The notes beneath the pieces were generated by a model. That model was not told where the DNA came from. It searched no databases and saw nothing but the letters and a program-made list of their open reading frames with translations. A program made the position numbers and the translations under genes. From Anticarsia gemmatalis (lineage: Eukaryota; Arthropoda; Insecta; Lepidoptera; Erebidae), in assembly GCF_050436995.1 (NCBI RefSeq), contig NC_134747.1, forward strand, positions 10,299,501-10,363,500: a DNA stretch of 64,000 nucleotides, read 5' to 3'. Positions 52,801-64,000 of the stretch are shown here, in pieces; position 1 is the stretch's first letter, and each line of letters starts with the position of its first letter.

Positions 52801-55590
52801 TTCTGTCTAGATAGATACAAAAGTTGAGAACATTTCTAACAGGAAATAGTGTTTAAGAATGAGGCAAAAGATACTAATTATACATTTTCGATGGTACGAG
52901 AAAAATACTTGGCGCCGGTAAATGATTGACATTACAACAAATTAGACTGACGTCTATTTTCAAAGTAGTTTTTTACTTTTGTTTGAAACACTAGTATTTA
53001 TTTATAGAAATAACTAGAACTCTCTACCTAGTGATGCTTATTGCACACCCGTTTAAAATATAGATTCAGATTTCTTTAGGCGGCCATCCATATTTTATCT
53101 AGGCCAAATGATAAACTAACATGTTCAATCCCTTCAGATTGTCATAGAAAAGTGGTCTAAAATAAAATGGTCTAAAATCTATTTAATTGACTCAACAGAT
53201 TTTTTTTGTAAATCGGTGGATTTTTTTTATTTGTACTAAACACAACACTGTCGTCAGCTTTAGCGCAGCTGTGTCATCCGTTCCAATGTCATTTTCTAAC
53301 GACTTTTTTAAAAGTGCTCGATTGCTGACGATCACTGAAACGGTTTCATAATTCGTCTTATGCATATTCAACGTACCGTCTTTCCTTACTTACCTTAATG
53401 CAAAGCATAGGTACTGGCACCTTGAACAATTTTGATGCATTGAAGTACGGTTTCGAACGCCCTATTGGTAGTTCAGTCAACTGAGTGTTCTTTGTACTGG
53501 GTCTACGTTCTGTTTGCTTCCTACTACAGCAGTATAATATGTTCAAGTAGTTTTGCAATACTTATAATTATGTTTTTTAACAGGCGTCGTCGCCACGAAA
53601 TCGACATCATCACGGCCACAAGCGAGGGTGAGGTGTTCATCTGGGACTACACGAGTAAAGACTTGGTGAACAAGTTATGTGTCCACACCTCGCCTGTAAG
53701 CGGCGTGTGCTTCGTGCTGTCCGGCGACAGGGTGGTGACCGCCAGTGATGATGGAGACATCAGTGTTACCGACCTTAGCGTGTTGGACTCGGTAAGTTTC
53801 AACTAACCTTTTTAAATATTACATTAAGATTATACTCGTACTTACCTCTTGTTGTCATCATGGTTTATGCGTATTGTGTCAGTATTAAAGATTGTGTCTA
53901 AGACATTTTGTTTAATCGATTGTCTATGTGTGGTAACACGTGCACGTAGATACTGTTGCGTATACGTGCAGCTTTATGTCAGGTGACTTCACTTTAGTTG
54001 ACTCAGTATAGTTGGTTAACGTACTACAGGTGTAGGGTTTTGCTCACAATGTTTATGTTATTTTCACAATGGAAAGAATTAGGATAGACAATTATTAACT
54101 TGATTAACTTTAGCGAGATAATAATATGTACGTACTAATAGGTGCCTTTACACACACGCTCTCTCGCGCGTGAAACAACAACGGAAAGAACGCCCATTGC
54201 CTTTGAGCGTGTGTGTAAAGGCGTCTAATGAGACGAGTCTAGTTTTAAATCGCTCTTGTATGACGCAGGTATATCAGAAGCGGTTGCCGGAGCCGGTGAC
54301 GTCACTGTGCTGCGACGGCCGCAGCGTGCTGTGGCTGGGCGGCGGCAACGGCTCCCTGCTGCAGTGGAACATGCTCACCGTCACGCAGACCAGCTCGCAC
54401 ATCGCACATGATTGTAAGTTCACACACATTTTATATGCAACTACGAATTACAATGGCCGCTTTTCCTTTGCCGCCGGCGATGCAAGACCTGCGAAATATT
54501 TAAATAGATGATGTTTGCCCCCGGTTTTTATCGATTCAATAGCGTTTAAGCTCATGTGTATAAGGGTATAAGACTGAGGCGCCCGTAGCCAGTTGCGCTC
54601 ACCGGTCGGTAAACGATCTGTGGGTGTAGCAACCGTTGGCGCGGTCATTCTATAGATGGGTGACCGCATAGTGGTATTTGAGCTGGGCGTCTCCGTGCTT
54701 CGGAGGGCAAATAAAAAGTCGGTCCCGGTTGTTGTCTACTAAGATAACAGTCGTTAAGTCATGTCAAAGGCCTTACGGGCGGCTTGAACAACTTTGACAC
54801 TAGGTTGACCACTAACCATACGATATGAATGAATGAAGACTACATGAGCTTGTATGCCAAAGTCTTCGTTAGTTTGTCTCGTCTCCATCTAACTAGTCTT
54901 CTTAAAAACAAAAACTATTGCGCTAATTGGGCTTAAAAGCTTGCCTTATATCGGCCCTAAAATAATATTCATTGCAGCCTACTAACCTAAACTAGTAGCA
55001 TATTTTGCTTTGATTCCTTTATCCGTCATATTACCTTGTTTAACCATGCTCAAAATAAAATAAACATTGAAAAATACTAATGACATCACGATTAACTATG
55101 ATAGGCTTTTCCTATTCTATTTTTCTACAAATATGTTTAACCTTGAATATGCAGAGTCATCATAATTTTCGTTATTATGTTGTTAGTTATGTCCTGTATT
55201 TAATTTCATTTATAAGTTTGTAGTACCTTATTTTTCACGTTTATCTTTATACAATAGGTACTGTAGAGTTGTAGAATATGTGCGGGATGTGTGCGTACAA
55301 CCACCGGTTGTGATGATATATGAAGATATTAAATATACATACCTATTATAATTATTAGTATTGTGTTTGTGCGTATCAAGAGCCGCGTCTGACATCTTCA
55401 TTATTTTAAACTTTACAACCGTTGCGTGCACGCTTACGTCACGTACACGCACTTAACGTGAAATACCTTCAAACTATATTTTGTTTCAGTCTCAATAAAC
55501 AATGTGTACTACGACGAGATCTCAAAAACCCTAATCACAGCCAGTGAAGACAAAACTGCCAAGATATGGGAACTATCCCAGGATTCCTGA
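43855..55590 (+). CDS. NSMAF: FAN/NSMAF, BEACH-WD40 protein
   Basis: Thirteen coding exons: 43855-43868, 44234-44834, 45816-45884, 46020-46222, 47243-47486, 48515-48637, 49556-49817, 50470-50884, 51172-51260, 52083-52215, 53584-53791, 54269-54413 and 55490-55590. They join in frame to 868 residues (human FAN about 917). FAN is the adaptor that couples the TNF receptor to neutral sphingomyelinase in vertebrates. Residues 1-260 hold the GRAM/PH-like part (LLLEPGEIYFEDYS, LRRMYKRR). The BEACH domain spans about 273-550 (NCLADRS, QYPVFPWVVADY, FRDLSKPMGALN, LPPWAESPEDF, WIDLIFGYKQ). Six or seven WD40 repeats follow from about 578 (SWDN, SGGWDG, TASDDG, TASEDKTAKIW). A poly(A) signal is at 55,713. 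Introns 10 and 12 carry mobile elements. Confidence 0.93.
45070..45098. repeat. Perfect 10-bp hairpin in NSMAF intron 2
   Basis: GTTTTGAGCT (45,070-45,079) and AGCTCAAAAC (45,089-45,098) pair perfectly across a 9-base loop, inside an AT-rich, ATT-repeat stretch. Confidence 0.6.
48035..48058. repeat. Perfect 10-bp hairpin in NSMAF intron 5
   Basis: ACATTATCAT and ATGATAATGT pair perfectly across a 4-base loop. It could be a mini fold-back element or simply an AT-rich coincidence. Confidence 0.6.
52255..52385 (+). repeat. Dispersed lepidopteran repeat fragment in NSMAF intron 10
   Basis: The order CACTGCTAGGCAAGGGTCTCC ... GGCCTTGAGTCCACCACGCT ... AAGTGCGGGTTGGGGACT (read as separate short blocks) matches a very common interspersed repeat of moths and butterflies. 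The mobile family it comes from is not determined here. Confidence 0.6.
52394..52522. mobile_element. 129-bp fold-back MITE in NSMAF intron 10
   Basis: The arms, about 50 bp each, share CGGTTTCTGAG and TTTAGCGGTAGTTTATCTAT in inverted orientation, separated by a short A-rich loop. There is no coding capacity. Related single-arm copies lie at 54,514-54,562 and 57,297-57,373, so it is a family. Confidence 0.75.
54144..54222. repeat. Perfect 18-bp inverted repeat beside NSMAF exon 12
   Basis: GCCTTTACACACACGCTC (54,144-54,161) is the exact reverse complement of 54,205-54,222, with a 43-bp spacer. Weaker pairing extends outward. It ends 46 bp before exon 12. It is probably a tiny inverted-repeat element. 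Confidence 0.8.
54514..54562 (+). repeat. Partial copy of the fold-back MITE family
   Basis: GCCCCCGGTTTTT and ATTCAATAGCGTTTAAGCTCAT resemble parts of the left arm of the 52,394 element, with the middle deleted. It sits directly against the 5S-like SINE. Confidence 0.4.
54540..54838 (+). mobile_element. 5S-rRNA-related SINE in NSMAF intron 12
   Basis: The block AGCAACCGTTGGCGCGGTCA ... TAGATGGGTGACCGC (about 54,629-54,666) closely follows the internal control region of insect 5S rRNA, including the box-C core GATGGGTGACCGC. The downstream part (CTCCGTGCTTCGGAGGGC ... ACTAACCATACGAT, then GAAT repeats) is a retroelement tail I recognise from Lepidoptera. So it looks like a SINE with a 5S-type Pol III promoter. 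It is not a 5S gene: the outer stem is missing. Confidence 0.6.
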
Positions 55591-55718
55591 CAGATGTGTT
55601 ATGTGTTCTACATCAGTATTAAAGCAATCATGACGAAAGACATATTTAAATTGTGATATTCGAACAATATATAAAACAGATTGTGTTGTATATTTTGAAA
55701 GACAGAAAGTTCAATAAA

Positions 55719-58700
55719 TATAAAACGTTTTTATACCAGTTTGTTTTGATTAAAACCTTTTAGTTTAGAATGTGTTAATTGCGTTGTAAAAGTGTTGTAG
55801 GGAAAATAATGTAGTAGTGTAAAATTAGCAAACTTAATAATATGTAGGGCATTTGAAGTGTATTGTTGGTATTACGAAATTGTTTTCTGGAATTAAATTT
55901 CTAATAGGGTACATCTAAATTCATATCAAGATGTGAATCATGACTTTGAAGCCATTTAAAATAATTACGACTTCCGATGGATGCCATCGTTTTATACTTA
56001 TCAAACAAATACTTTGCCAAAGATAAATAAATACCTATCTTTTCACCTCATTATATCACCACCCTAATTTCCATCGTCAGATATTTTGAAAAACAATAAG
56101 ATTTTATTACAAAAATCTATCGAAACGGCGAAATTGTTCCACGACTTAACATATCTACGAATAAGATAAATAAGACTATGTAGAGTCATTCTATCAATCA
56201 TAGAACGTAGGTCTGAAACAATTTACAAGACAGCAAGTCCTTCGATATGAAAGTACGTATTTATTGGTGTAAGGCCCGTTACTAGGCAATTACGGCGCGC
56301 AACCGCTACTACCGGCCGTCGCCGCCCCTCGGTAAGGGCGGTGGCAGCATCGAGCGCCCCTTGCTACCCCGCCGTCTGAACTTTACGTCCGCACTCCGAA
56401 CGTTCAGTGCAGATACGTTTAAAGTCAAGGACGATGTTAATCTATGCAAAATATGTTTGAATTTATTTAGGTAACATTGCTCAATGGAATTTTGAATACG
56501 TAATATTACTTTTGTTTTATTGTTCGCTACTGACTTAGGTTTTTTCGTCAGTATAGAGTTGGTTACAAAATTTGGCACATGCTGATTTATTTTATTGCTA
56601 TCTGTATTTCTTTTATGACACATACTGATTTGTACTTTTAATACATTTTAGATATTCTTATGTGTTATAGCAACACATTAATTGATGCGTTTTCACTTAA
56701 TAATCAGATACTGACTAAACTAGAAACTTTTTCTCTCGGAACTGGTGAGACGTTACGAAACAAGGTAACAATCCCTCAAGACTCCCACATGCCTATTCAT
56801 AAGTTTTGATGCGGAGGTCCTCTCGACTCCGACATCCCTGTACCTAACCGGAATGCTATTGTACCTAGCCTACCTACTTAATGTGAATTAGGATTTACCT
56901 GTATTATTACCTTATATAGTAAGCATACTATATACTCGTACGTTCCAAGTACTACCTTAGTATATACCAACTATTGTATTTCTTTATGTCTGTATGTATT
57001 TTTGTCTCCACATTTGGGTTTTAGGATAGTGTTATTTGTGAGACGTGCAAAACAATGGTACTTACACTACTTACGTATGTCTAAAAAAATACGTTAGCGG
57101 TTATTGTACTTATGTATTTAATGTTATGTATTACCGTGCTGCTCGTGTTACTTCTTTATTGTTTGTGACGTCGGCAGTTTAATATCCGTGTTGATACGAA
57201 ACATGCGATTTGTCTCACTATCAACCTGTTAACGACAACACCGGGCTGGAGGGTACAATGTAGAGACGCAGAAATGTAGGCAGCTATATTCCGTCGACTT
57301 ACCCCCGTTTCTGAGTACATTTAGCGGTAGTTTATCTATTTAATAGTGTCAAGACTCATATAAAATAACGCTGGTTAGAGGAGAGCCTTGGCATATACGA
57401 TTTCTCTAGATGATAATGAATGATTCCGTGATTTTGCAAAATAAAGTAGCTATGGCAACAGGCTACTTACTGTCCGTGGATAAAATTTTTGATTTCGCAT
57501 ACCTACCTTCGCTAGCAGATAGATACAATGCTTTTCTAAGTTGTTGGACTATATCGCTAGTTTAAGTATAGCTTGCACCCTCTACCTATTAATTTGGTAA
57601 GCGTAGAGTCAGGAAGAGTTGAATAAAAGAAGTGAAATTCCCGAGTATCACATCCGATAATGTTTAATACGATAACAGCGTAGGAAAACAAAACTGGGTG
57701 ACCTCGAATACGTTTACTATCTTCTCAACTGTTCTGCAAGGACGCAATTATAATTATTATTATGAATATTAATTACAAATTCAGTATTTATAATAAGTAT
57801 TTAGTGCAAACTTTACGTAGAATTTGCCACGATGTTTCCTCAGTTATTTATTTATACTTACTTATGTAGAATTTCTGAGGATATAAATACATTTGCGTGG
57901 CTATAGAGTAGAGTACCTATGTTATTACAGCTAGATATTAATAGACCTCATTTTTTGTATTTGCTATAATGGTGTTTAAAAGTTATATCTGTGGCGAGTT
58001 TGCTTCTTTAGGAAATTGAATCTTCGAATTACTAATAGGCGGTACGAGAACGTTAAAGTTCCGTGAGTTAAAGTTATATTACGAAAACATACCAATATTA
58101 TTATGATATTAACTGGTGTCTGCCTATGAAAAGAGCTGTGTTGTGTATCAAAACGGTTCAGTAATTTTGACGTCAGGGTGTAACAAACGTAGGAGGACGG
58201 TCAAGCTCCAGTGATTGTATTTTGTTAGCAGCGCGTATTAAATTTCATAAAAATTAAAATTTCGCAATGCTGCTGAAAGTTACTCCACCAAATTCTCGTG
58301 AAAAATAGTTATTTCTTATTAATCTAAGGAGATAGTAGAGCAATTGACTAATCGTTTTTATTCCGGGTTATTTGTAAGAATCGACCGAGGTAGTAATTTA
58401 GAGAATGAGGTTGACAACCTGTGTTCACTAGAGCACTAGGTACGTATACGTAATCTACAGAGCCATCAAGATAATAAGTATCGTTTTTAGTTCAGTACAT
58501 AGAAATCAATGTAGCTAACCCCTTTATGAGCTGTCTAATGCTAATAGCAGTCCTAATATTACACATAAAGATGATATATATCAAGCACAGTAGCAAATAG
58601 CGGATAAATTTTAAAATTAGTGTACAACCAGTCACGCGATTTTGTACCAAAACATTCTAAAATACGCCGGTGATTCACGTCGATTCTACTCTTATGTGAT

Positions 58701-59162
58701 GGGATACGATACTCATTTGTAAGTGACGTCACAAATATTGTGCCAACTGCTCAGTTACTTACAACAATTTTTGTAAACAATTTAAATGACGAGCTCACTG
58801 ATTATCTTGTTTTTAATTTCGTCTAAACGATTCTTATTCAAGCCAATTCACAGTCTTCATTTCAAATGAATGCCGAAGTTTTTGCAACACACTCATTTCT
58901 GTTATACATTTGTGTTGTTCAACTTCGCACATATAGTTTGTTATATGCGAACTTAATCATGTTATGAACCGTAACCACGATACGCATTTAGCTATCACAG
59001 TTTACTGATATGAGTTCACTTGTTTATTTATGGAGATAAATCATATTATAGGTGACCCTCACGGTGAGACATTTCAATAAATGAAGTCAGTAAATTTACC
59101 AATTAATATAATTAAAAATTTCATAACATGATAATTAAGACGATTAAAATACAACAAGTAAT
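55719..59162. other. Intergenic region between NSMAF and CSRNP
   Basis: No gene recognised. It contains a single-arm MITE copy (57,297-57,373) and a CpG-rich patch at about 56,280-56,400 of unknown origin. A minus-strand AATAAA (about 59,024-59,030 on the plus strand as TTTATT) may end the CSRNP transcript. Confidence 0.5.
57297..57373 (+). repeat. Single-arm copy of the fold-back MITE family
   Basis: It shares TTTCTGAGTACATTTAGCGG and the following TAGTTTATCTATT with the element at 52,394, then continues with CTCATATAAAA as in the loop of that element. The second arm is absent. Confidence 0.7.
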
Positions 59163-61415
59163 CTACACAGTAACAGACTCTACCATAGTTTTCTTAATTA
59201 GTTCACCAAAGTTCTCAGTAGCCTCGGTATTATTGGTGTCCGTGGGCGCGGGCGCGGCGTGCGCGTGCAGCTCGGAAGCGTCCTGCGTCGTCTGGTCGGA
59301 GTGGTCCAGGTTCAGCAGCGTGTTGTGACTGAACCAATTCTCATCATTTTCTACAGGTTGCATCTTATTACTAGGTTGATATGGCAATGTCATCAAAGTA
59401 GTATAATGAGTATCACTTTTATTTTCATTATTTACACACTCAGAATTGTTCTTGTACATCTCATAGTGGTTTTGTTGTGCACTATGATACTGCAGCGCAG
59501 CGTGCCCGTGAACATTTGCATTAGTTTTATGTAAATAGTCGGGTACATACATGTGTCCATAATGACTAAACATGGACATCTGAGAGCTGTGAGCGAATTC
59601 CTCGAAGCTTGTAGCGGAAAAGCTTTGCAAGCCTTTAAAATGATGATTTTCAGTTTGTTGCTCGTAAGCGTAATTGAGATCACATTGAAATCTTTGCATG
59701 TTATTTGTAATAGTATCGAAGCCCATGGTGTTCGTTGCGGGATAAGGCGGACCTTTTCCTTGAAGTATGTTCGACGTGTAGGGGTCATTGTGATGTTGAT
59801 GGTTACTTGTATTCTCGAAATGCATGGTGTTGGAGCTGTTCACATTGTTGTGGTTCGAAGCGTCACTTCTATAACCGTATGACATATCGTCCGCCATGCT
59901 AGTCTGAGCTGTGGAATTATTCATATCACAATGAACGTTGTTGAAACTCCCCGTGTTAACGCAAGACTCGACTTCCACTCGGGGAGTGAGACTTACATCA
60001 CGCAACATTCCATCTTCTTGACCAAGACAGCGCTCTCTCTCGTATGACGAGTTAGAGGAACACGACGCGGAGTTACTGTTGTGCGCTTCGAGCCACTGTC
60101 TCTTAGCAGCTTCTTGATTTTCTTCATTTTTCTTTTCTAAACCTATTCTCATAAGAGTTTGAATGAAATGGGTTCTAACTCTTACTGGATTGAACTCTAT
60201 CCGCCCAGTCGTGTTACAGCATCCCTCTCTAGTGCATCCACACGGAAAGTTTAATCTGTCCACTTGGCATTTTATGCCCGCTAGACTACATGAACAATTC
60301 TCTGGATTACAAGTTCCTTTACAGGCGCAGCCACAAAATTCTCGCGAAGTTCTTATGTCTCTACACTCGTCTTTTTCGTAACCTTCTATTTTTCTCACGC
60401 CAGCCGCTCGTAAAAGAGCTCTCCTTTGTCTTGTTGGAACCGGTTGTAGAAAGAAATAGCTGTCTAAATCTAGCTCTGATTCGGAAATATCGCTTGCTTC
60501 TTCTTCCGTATCACTGTCTTCACTGGACGATATAGACGCGCCTTGTAATGAATGACGTTCACTCTTCAGTTGCTGCAGTATTTGTCTATGTAATCTTCTT
60601 TGTTCTATAGCATGTTCTGCTAAGGTAAACTTTTGTATATGAGTATGTTCCCATTCCATTCCTAATGTAGAGCCTCCTTGTGAGGGAACGCATGAAAAGC
60701 CCTGGGCTCTAGGAAAATAAAATACAGTAACATTATCGAACTTAATGTTCTCTTTTCGTTTCTTAGGCTGTGGTTCATTTTTGTTGTCATCACTCCATTT
60801 TCTCTTAAGACTACTTTTAAGGGGTATCTTAACTTGTGCTACAGTATTATGGCTTTTATCTACATTATTCTCACTACAGCTAGCGTCATCATTGTTATGT
60901 TCTGGCGTGTCTTGTGTGTTTACATTCTTTAGACTACTTGTGCATGGCAGTGCAAGGTTGAAACTGGGTATTTTTACATCTTCTATTGCTTCCGATCCGA
61001 GGCCTGAGTCACTACCCTCTGACCTCTCTTGAGCTTCTTCTTCCCTATCGTTAAGAGCACTGTCTGGCGGCAGACTGCCGAGTGCTGAGTCTTCGCTGTC
61101 AGCCGAAGCACTGTCCGTTTTTATATCGTCAATGTCACTAAGAGTATCATTATCATCTATTTTTACAGCATAGTCCATTTTACTGTCACTATTCTCATAA
61201 AACTGAGAGTTACTACTACTGATTACATTACTTTGTTCATCATTAGAACTAAGGTCCTCACTGGGGGCGTCACTATCACTACTTTTTTCATCTTTCATCG
61301 CCAGAAAACTTTCCTCTTCTCTTTGCTCCGCAACAGTTTCTTTATCACACTCGTTCAAATCTGCCTCGCGTTGCTCTTTCGGCTCAAAGCCTGCCTCTGG
61401 TATGGCGTCCCCCAT
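59163..61415 (-). CDS. Axud1: Cysteine/serine-rich nuclear protein (CSRNP/Axud1)
   Basis: One uninterrupted coding exon of 750 residues. The first 200 or so residues are acidic and Ser/Asp-rich. Then come a basic KKRKEN nuclear-localisation-type segment (about 205-222) and the CSRNP N-terminal signature VTVFYFPRAQGF ... PSQGGSTLGMEWEH (about 227-260). A Cys-rich domain (about 358-412: FCGCACKGTCNPENCSC ... PCGCTREGCCN) is followed by GRIEFNPVRVRTHFI. The remainder is Asn/His/Ser-rich and probably disordered. CSRNP proteins are nuclear transcription activators downstream of Axin, TGF-beta or JNK signals. The Drosophila member is Axud1. A splice acceptor (TTTACAG) 10 bp before the ATG shows that an upstream noncoding exon exists. 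Confidence 0.93.
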   Translation of the reverse strand: MGDAIPEAGFEPKEQREADLNECDKETVAEQREEESFLAMKDEKSSDSDAPSEDLSSNDEQSNVISSSNSQFYENSDSKMDYAVKIDDNDTLSDIDDIKTDSASADSEDSALGSLPPDSALNDREEEAQERSEGSDSGLGSEAIEDVKIPSFNLALPCTSSLKNVNTQDTPEHNNDDASCSENNVDKSHNTVAQVKIPLKSSLKRKWSDDNKNEPQPKKRKENIKFDNVTVFYFPRAQGFSCVPSQGGSTLGMEWEHTHIQKFTLAEHAIEQRRLHRQILQQLKSERHSLQGASISSSEDSDTEEEASDISESELDLDSYFFLQPVPTRQRRALLRAAGVRKIEGYEKDECRDIRTSREFCGCACKGTCNPENCSCSLAGIKCQVDRLNFPCGCTREGCCNTTGRIEFNPVRVRTHFIQTLMRIGLEKKNEENQEAAKRQWLEAHNSNSASCSSNSSYERERCLGQEDGMLRDVSLTPRVEVESCVNTGSFNNVHCDMNNSTAQTSMADDMSYGYRSDASNHNNVNSSNTMHFENTSNHQHHNDPYTSNILQGKGPPYPATNTMGFDTITNNMQRFQCDLNYAYEQQTENHHFKGLQSFSATSFEEFAHSSQMSMFSHYGHMYVPDYLHKTNANVHGHAALQYHSAQQNHYEMYKNNSECVNNENKSDTHYTTLMTLPYQPSNKMQPVENDENWFSHNTLLNLDHSDQTTQDASELHAHAAPAPTDTNNTEATENFGELIKKTMVESVTV

Positions 61416-61429
61416 GACTCAGAATCTGT

Positions 61430-62436
61430 AAATATGAACAAAAAAGGGTTCTTATAATAATTGTTTTTTCGAACGGTCCGCGTAGTTATACGTTATAGAA
61501 CTTTGGGATTAATTCAAAGTAGAATAACATGGGCATCTATTTATTAACAATAGTAAAGTAGAGTTGCCATCATTTGTTATAATAATACATAAATGCTTTT
61601 GTAATAATCGTTGCGATAGAAGAGTGCAAGCCACCTGCACCCGTCTGAACCGAGCACTATTATAAATCAAACAAAATGATAATTCAAAACCGGTACCTAT
61701 TTCAAAAGGCTGTGGCCTCGACTAACTCCACCGGTATGCTCGTGCGCGCCAGCGGATCCTCCGTTTCATGATGATCACGCACACACGAATACGATCACCG
61801 GTTTTTCACTCTCATAATTGATAAAAATCAGTAAACTCAATCATTTATTTCAGCACAATTCGGTCATCACCCATAACGTTGCTACTCAAAAGTCACTCTT
61901 ATTACACCGGTACAATAAGGTCTTCTTTTATATCACAGCTCACAGCGCGCCGTTGTGTTTTAACCCTATTTATTTATTTTCCGCCTTATTTTGACAGCGA
62001 CGTTCTTTACTTTTCAGAAGGCGTTGCAATTGTCAGTTCTGGCCAGAAATAACTTGAATTAGTTTATCTGATATACAACCTCACGTGAATTGATTGGTCC
62101 ACAAAATAATAAAGTTGATATCACCACTACACTAGCACAGAGAGAGGCCACTTTTACTACACCGATCTCACAGCAGTTCCCACCTCGCGTAATCGCGTTG
62201 GACGACTCGCTCGACGCAGGCAAGTTTTAAACCGGAACGTTACGAGAGTCAGGTAAACGCGTGCAAACGGGGTACGCGGTGCGGTCTTCTGAATTTAGCA
62301 GCGTATGGGCTGCGTTGTTCGACGTGACGTTGCCTCCCCCCGCTCGCCCCGCTCCGGCCTTGCGACCCTCCGCACCGCGTCCACCCGTCGAGTTCGCGCA
62401 AGCGCGTTCCGTTTCTTGTGAATGCAATGATACCAA
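61430..62436 (-). promoter_or_regulatory. CSRNP/Axud1 first intron and CpG-rich promoter region
   Basis: An intron ends at the acceptor beside the CSRNP start. The first noncoding exon should lie to the right. The stretch 62,170-62,410 is CpG-rich and is the best promoter candidate. A possible minus-strand donor (GTGAG|GTTGTA, near 62,080-62,090) would fit a first exon beginning in the CpG-rich block. The exact exon and start site are not resolved. Confidence 0.45.
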
Positions 62437-64000
62437 CGTGGTATTTACAGATTCCCCAAGTTGCGTTTAATATTATTTTATACTCGAATTTTTAGCTGTT
62501 AATACTTGATTGTAGTACATGGTAGAGTTCGAGAGACAAGTAATTAATATTAATTGATACTTTTTGTAAGTCACTGTAAAATAACGTAATTTTGCCCATT
62601 CATTGTTATTACTAGTTATCAGATAAAGAAAAATGTGAGTTGTGATTGCGTAGAGTCGTAAATAGTTTTAGATTACTGGAAAAATATACATTTGAACTTT
62701 GTAAAGAAGAAAGTTGCTCAAAAAGTAATGATGAGAATGCTTACCAAGACTCTACCGCTAAAAACAAAACGTAATGATATGCATCTTGCGTACATTCTCG
62801 AAATAATTTGCTTTGAATAGTTAATAACTGTGGGGTAAATCAACGTTTTTCCCTTCCCTTCAAAACAAAGTCCTTGTTTTGAAGATGTAGAGTTCATGTG
62901 AACTATGGTGATGAGGCACCTATATTACCTAATGATCTCAATGAAGACTTTTATTTCGCTATTTGAGTTAAATTCTGTAATTTTGAATGAATATGTTTTA
63001 GCAAGCACATCGAATACAGGCAGAAACGCTATATTTCCATGCATAGCCGATATACATACCTACATAATAATATAGTTAAATAAATCCATATAAACAGGCA
63101 AAGAATATTTATGACCAATTTCTATATAGTACCTAAATAGATGATTTGAAACTTCTCTTTTTAAACACAATTTTTTTTTAACCAATCTTTCCTTCATCCT
63201 ATCTAAAGAGTTCTACTTCACCACTACTAAACACTATCGGTGAATAACAAAAAGATCAAGAAAACTGTTGTACATAAATAAATGCAATAACTTGCCCTCA
63301 AGATAGGAACAAATAGGATGGCAACACAGGTTCACAACCTTTAGCTCTCGGGCCAGCTCGACAGGTCTCGACCGACATAAATGTACGTCTGCGTCATGTC
63401 ATCGCTGCTATGCATATATGCCTCATACTTATTGATAACATATCTTCATATACATGCTATGTCGAGCATTACGACGACTTTATTCCACACAAAGAACTAT
63501 GAGAAGCACTCTACACTGTCAATGAACGGCTATTTCTGAACCCTTTCAGTTTTTCATAAGTTAACTATCTGGGTACTATTTATAAGATTTGCCTGCTACA
63601 CACATTGCCAATCTGTTTACATGAACAGGTGTACGTAGGTGGTCATGACGTCTGCTATGGTCGCGTCACTGCAGCCGAGTACAGCTTGCTCGGCTCACTA
63701 CGAGCATTCTTCAAATAAATTGGCACTCGACGGCAGTCGACATAATACAGGGCGAGGTGGCAGACTATACATACCAACCCGCACGTATACGATAATCAAT
63801 AGATATTTTCAGGAGGCTTTCGTGGAGAGAGAAAGCGACACAGCCATAGCTCTCTCTCGCTCCCTCCTGTAATTTACATAGCATACGGCAAAAAGCACGA
63901 TGTTGGATTAAAACTTTGTTTTTATAACATCATTCTGTTGTAGTTTATTGACAACGTTTAATATTTGTATTTTGTAGAGAACAGACAGTTTACAGATAGT
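62437..64000. other. Upstream flank of CSRNP, nothing recognised
   Basis: AT-rich sequence with short open frames only (the longest is 77 codons at 63,639-63,872) and no family motifs. No repeat or RNA gene was recognised. Confidence 0.5.

Noticed and set aside
56309..56623. 104-codon minus-strand frame in a CpG-rich patch
   Set aside because: Low-complexity Arg/Pro end and no recognisable motif. Composition explains the open frame.

Overview
This window is insect nuclear DNA, almost certainly from a moth or butterfly. The evidence is AT-rich intergenic sequence, short introns with GT-AG borders, and several repeat families that I recognise as typical of Lepidoptera: two Helitron families with TC...CTAG ends, tRNA-like and 5S-rRNA-like SINEs, and fold-back MITEs. 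No complete bacterial, viral or organellar gene, CRISPR array or rRNA gene was seen.

Layout. Positions 1-16,600 and 19,600-28,900 are gene-poor and hold only scattered GC-rich patches, motif clusters and old repeats. A small two-exon gene on the minus strand at 16.6-17.5 kb encodes a secreted CULT-domain protein, related to the thalidomide-binding domain of cereblon. A 5'-truncated LINE with a clear 13-bp target-site duplication lies at 28.9-29.9 kb. The gene-dense core follows: SERGEF-like RCC1 protein (+, 30.6-31.9 kb), CCDC43 (-, 33.2-34.3 kb), ornithine aminotransferase (-, 34.8-38.5 kb), proteasome alpha-4/PSMA7 (+, 40.5-41.6 kb), a divergent HSF-type transcription factor (-, 41.7-43.2 kb), and the BEACH-WD40 protein FAN/NSMAF (+, 43.9-55.6 kb). 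After another quiet stretch, a CSRNP/Axud1 nuclear protein lies in a single coding exon on the minus strand (59.2-61.4 kb), with a CpG-rich promoter region around 62.1-62.4 kb.

I joined exons by hand. Every multi-exon model keeps its reading frame across all introns, each intron has GT and AG borders, and family-conserved segments are in the expected order. The genes are not an operon or a pathway. They are mostly housekeeping functions packed closely together, with two tail-to-tail pairs (SERGEF/CCDC43 and PSMA7/HSF-like) and one head-to-head pair (HSF-like/NSMAF, 637 bp between start codons).

The points most worth a second look are: the secreted CULT protein with an intact tri-tryptophan cage; a 962-bp Helitron that carries a GC-rich, TATA-containing promoter-like block; an OAT that starts about where the mature mitochondrial enzyme starts and so lacks a visible import peptide; the HSFY-like factor; an inverted SINE-containing repeat pair; a 5S-rRNA-derived SINE in an NSMAF intron; and an Exd/Hox-Hth composite site in the left gene desert. 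I saw no convincing new multi-gene system. All homology calls are from memory of the families and were not searched.
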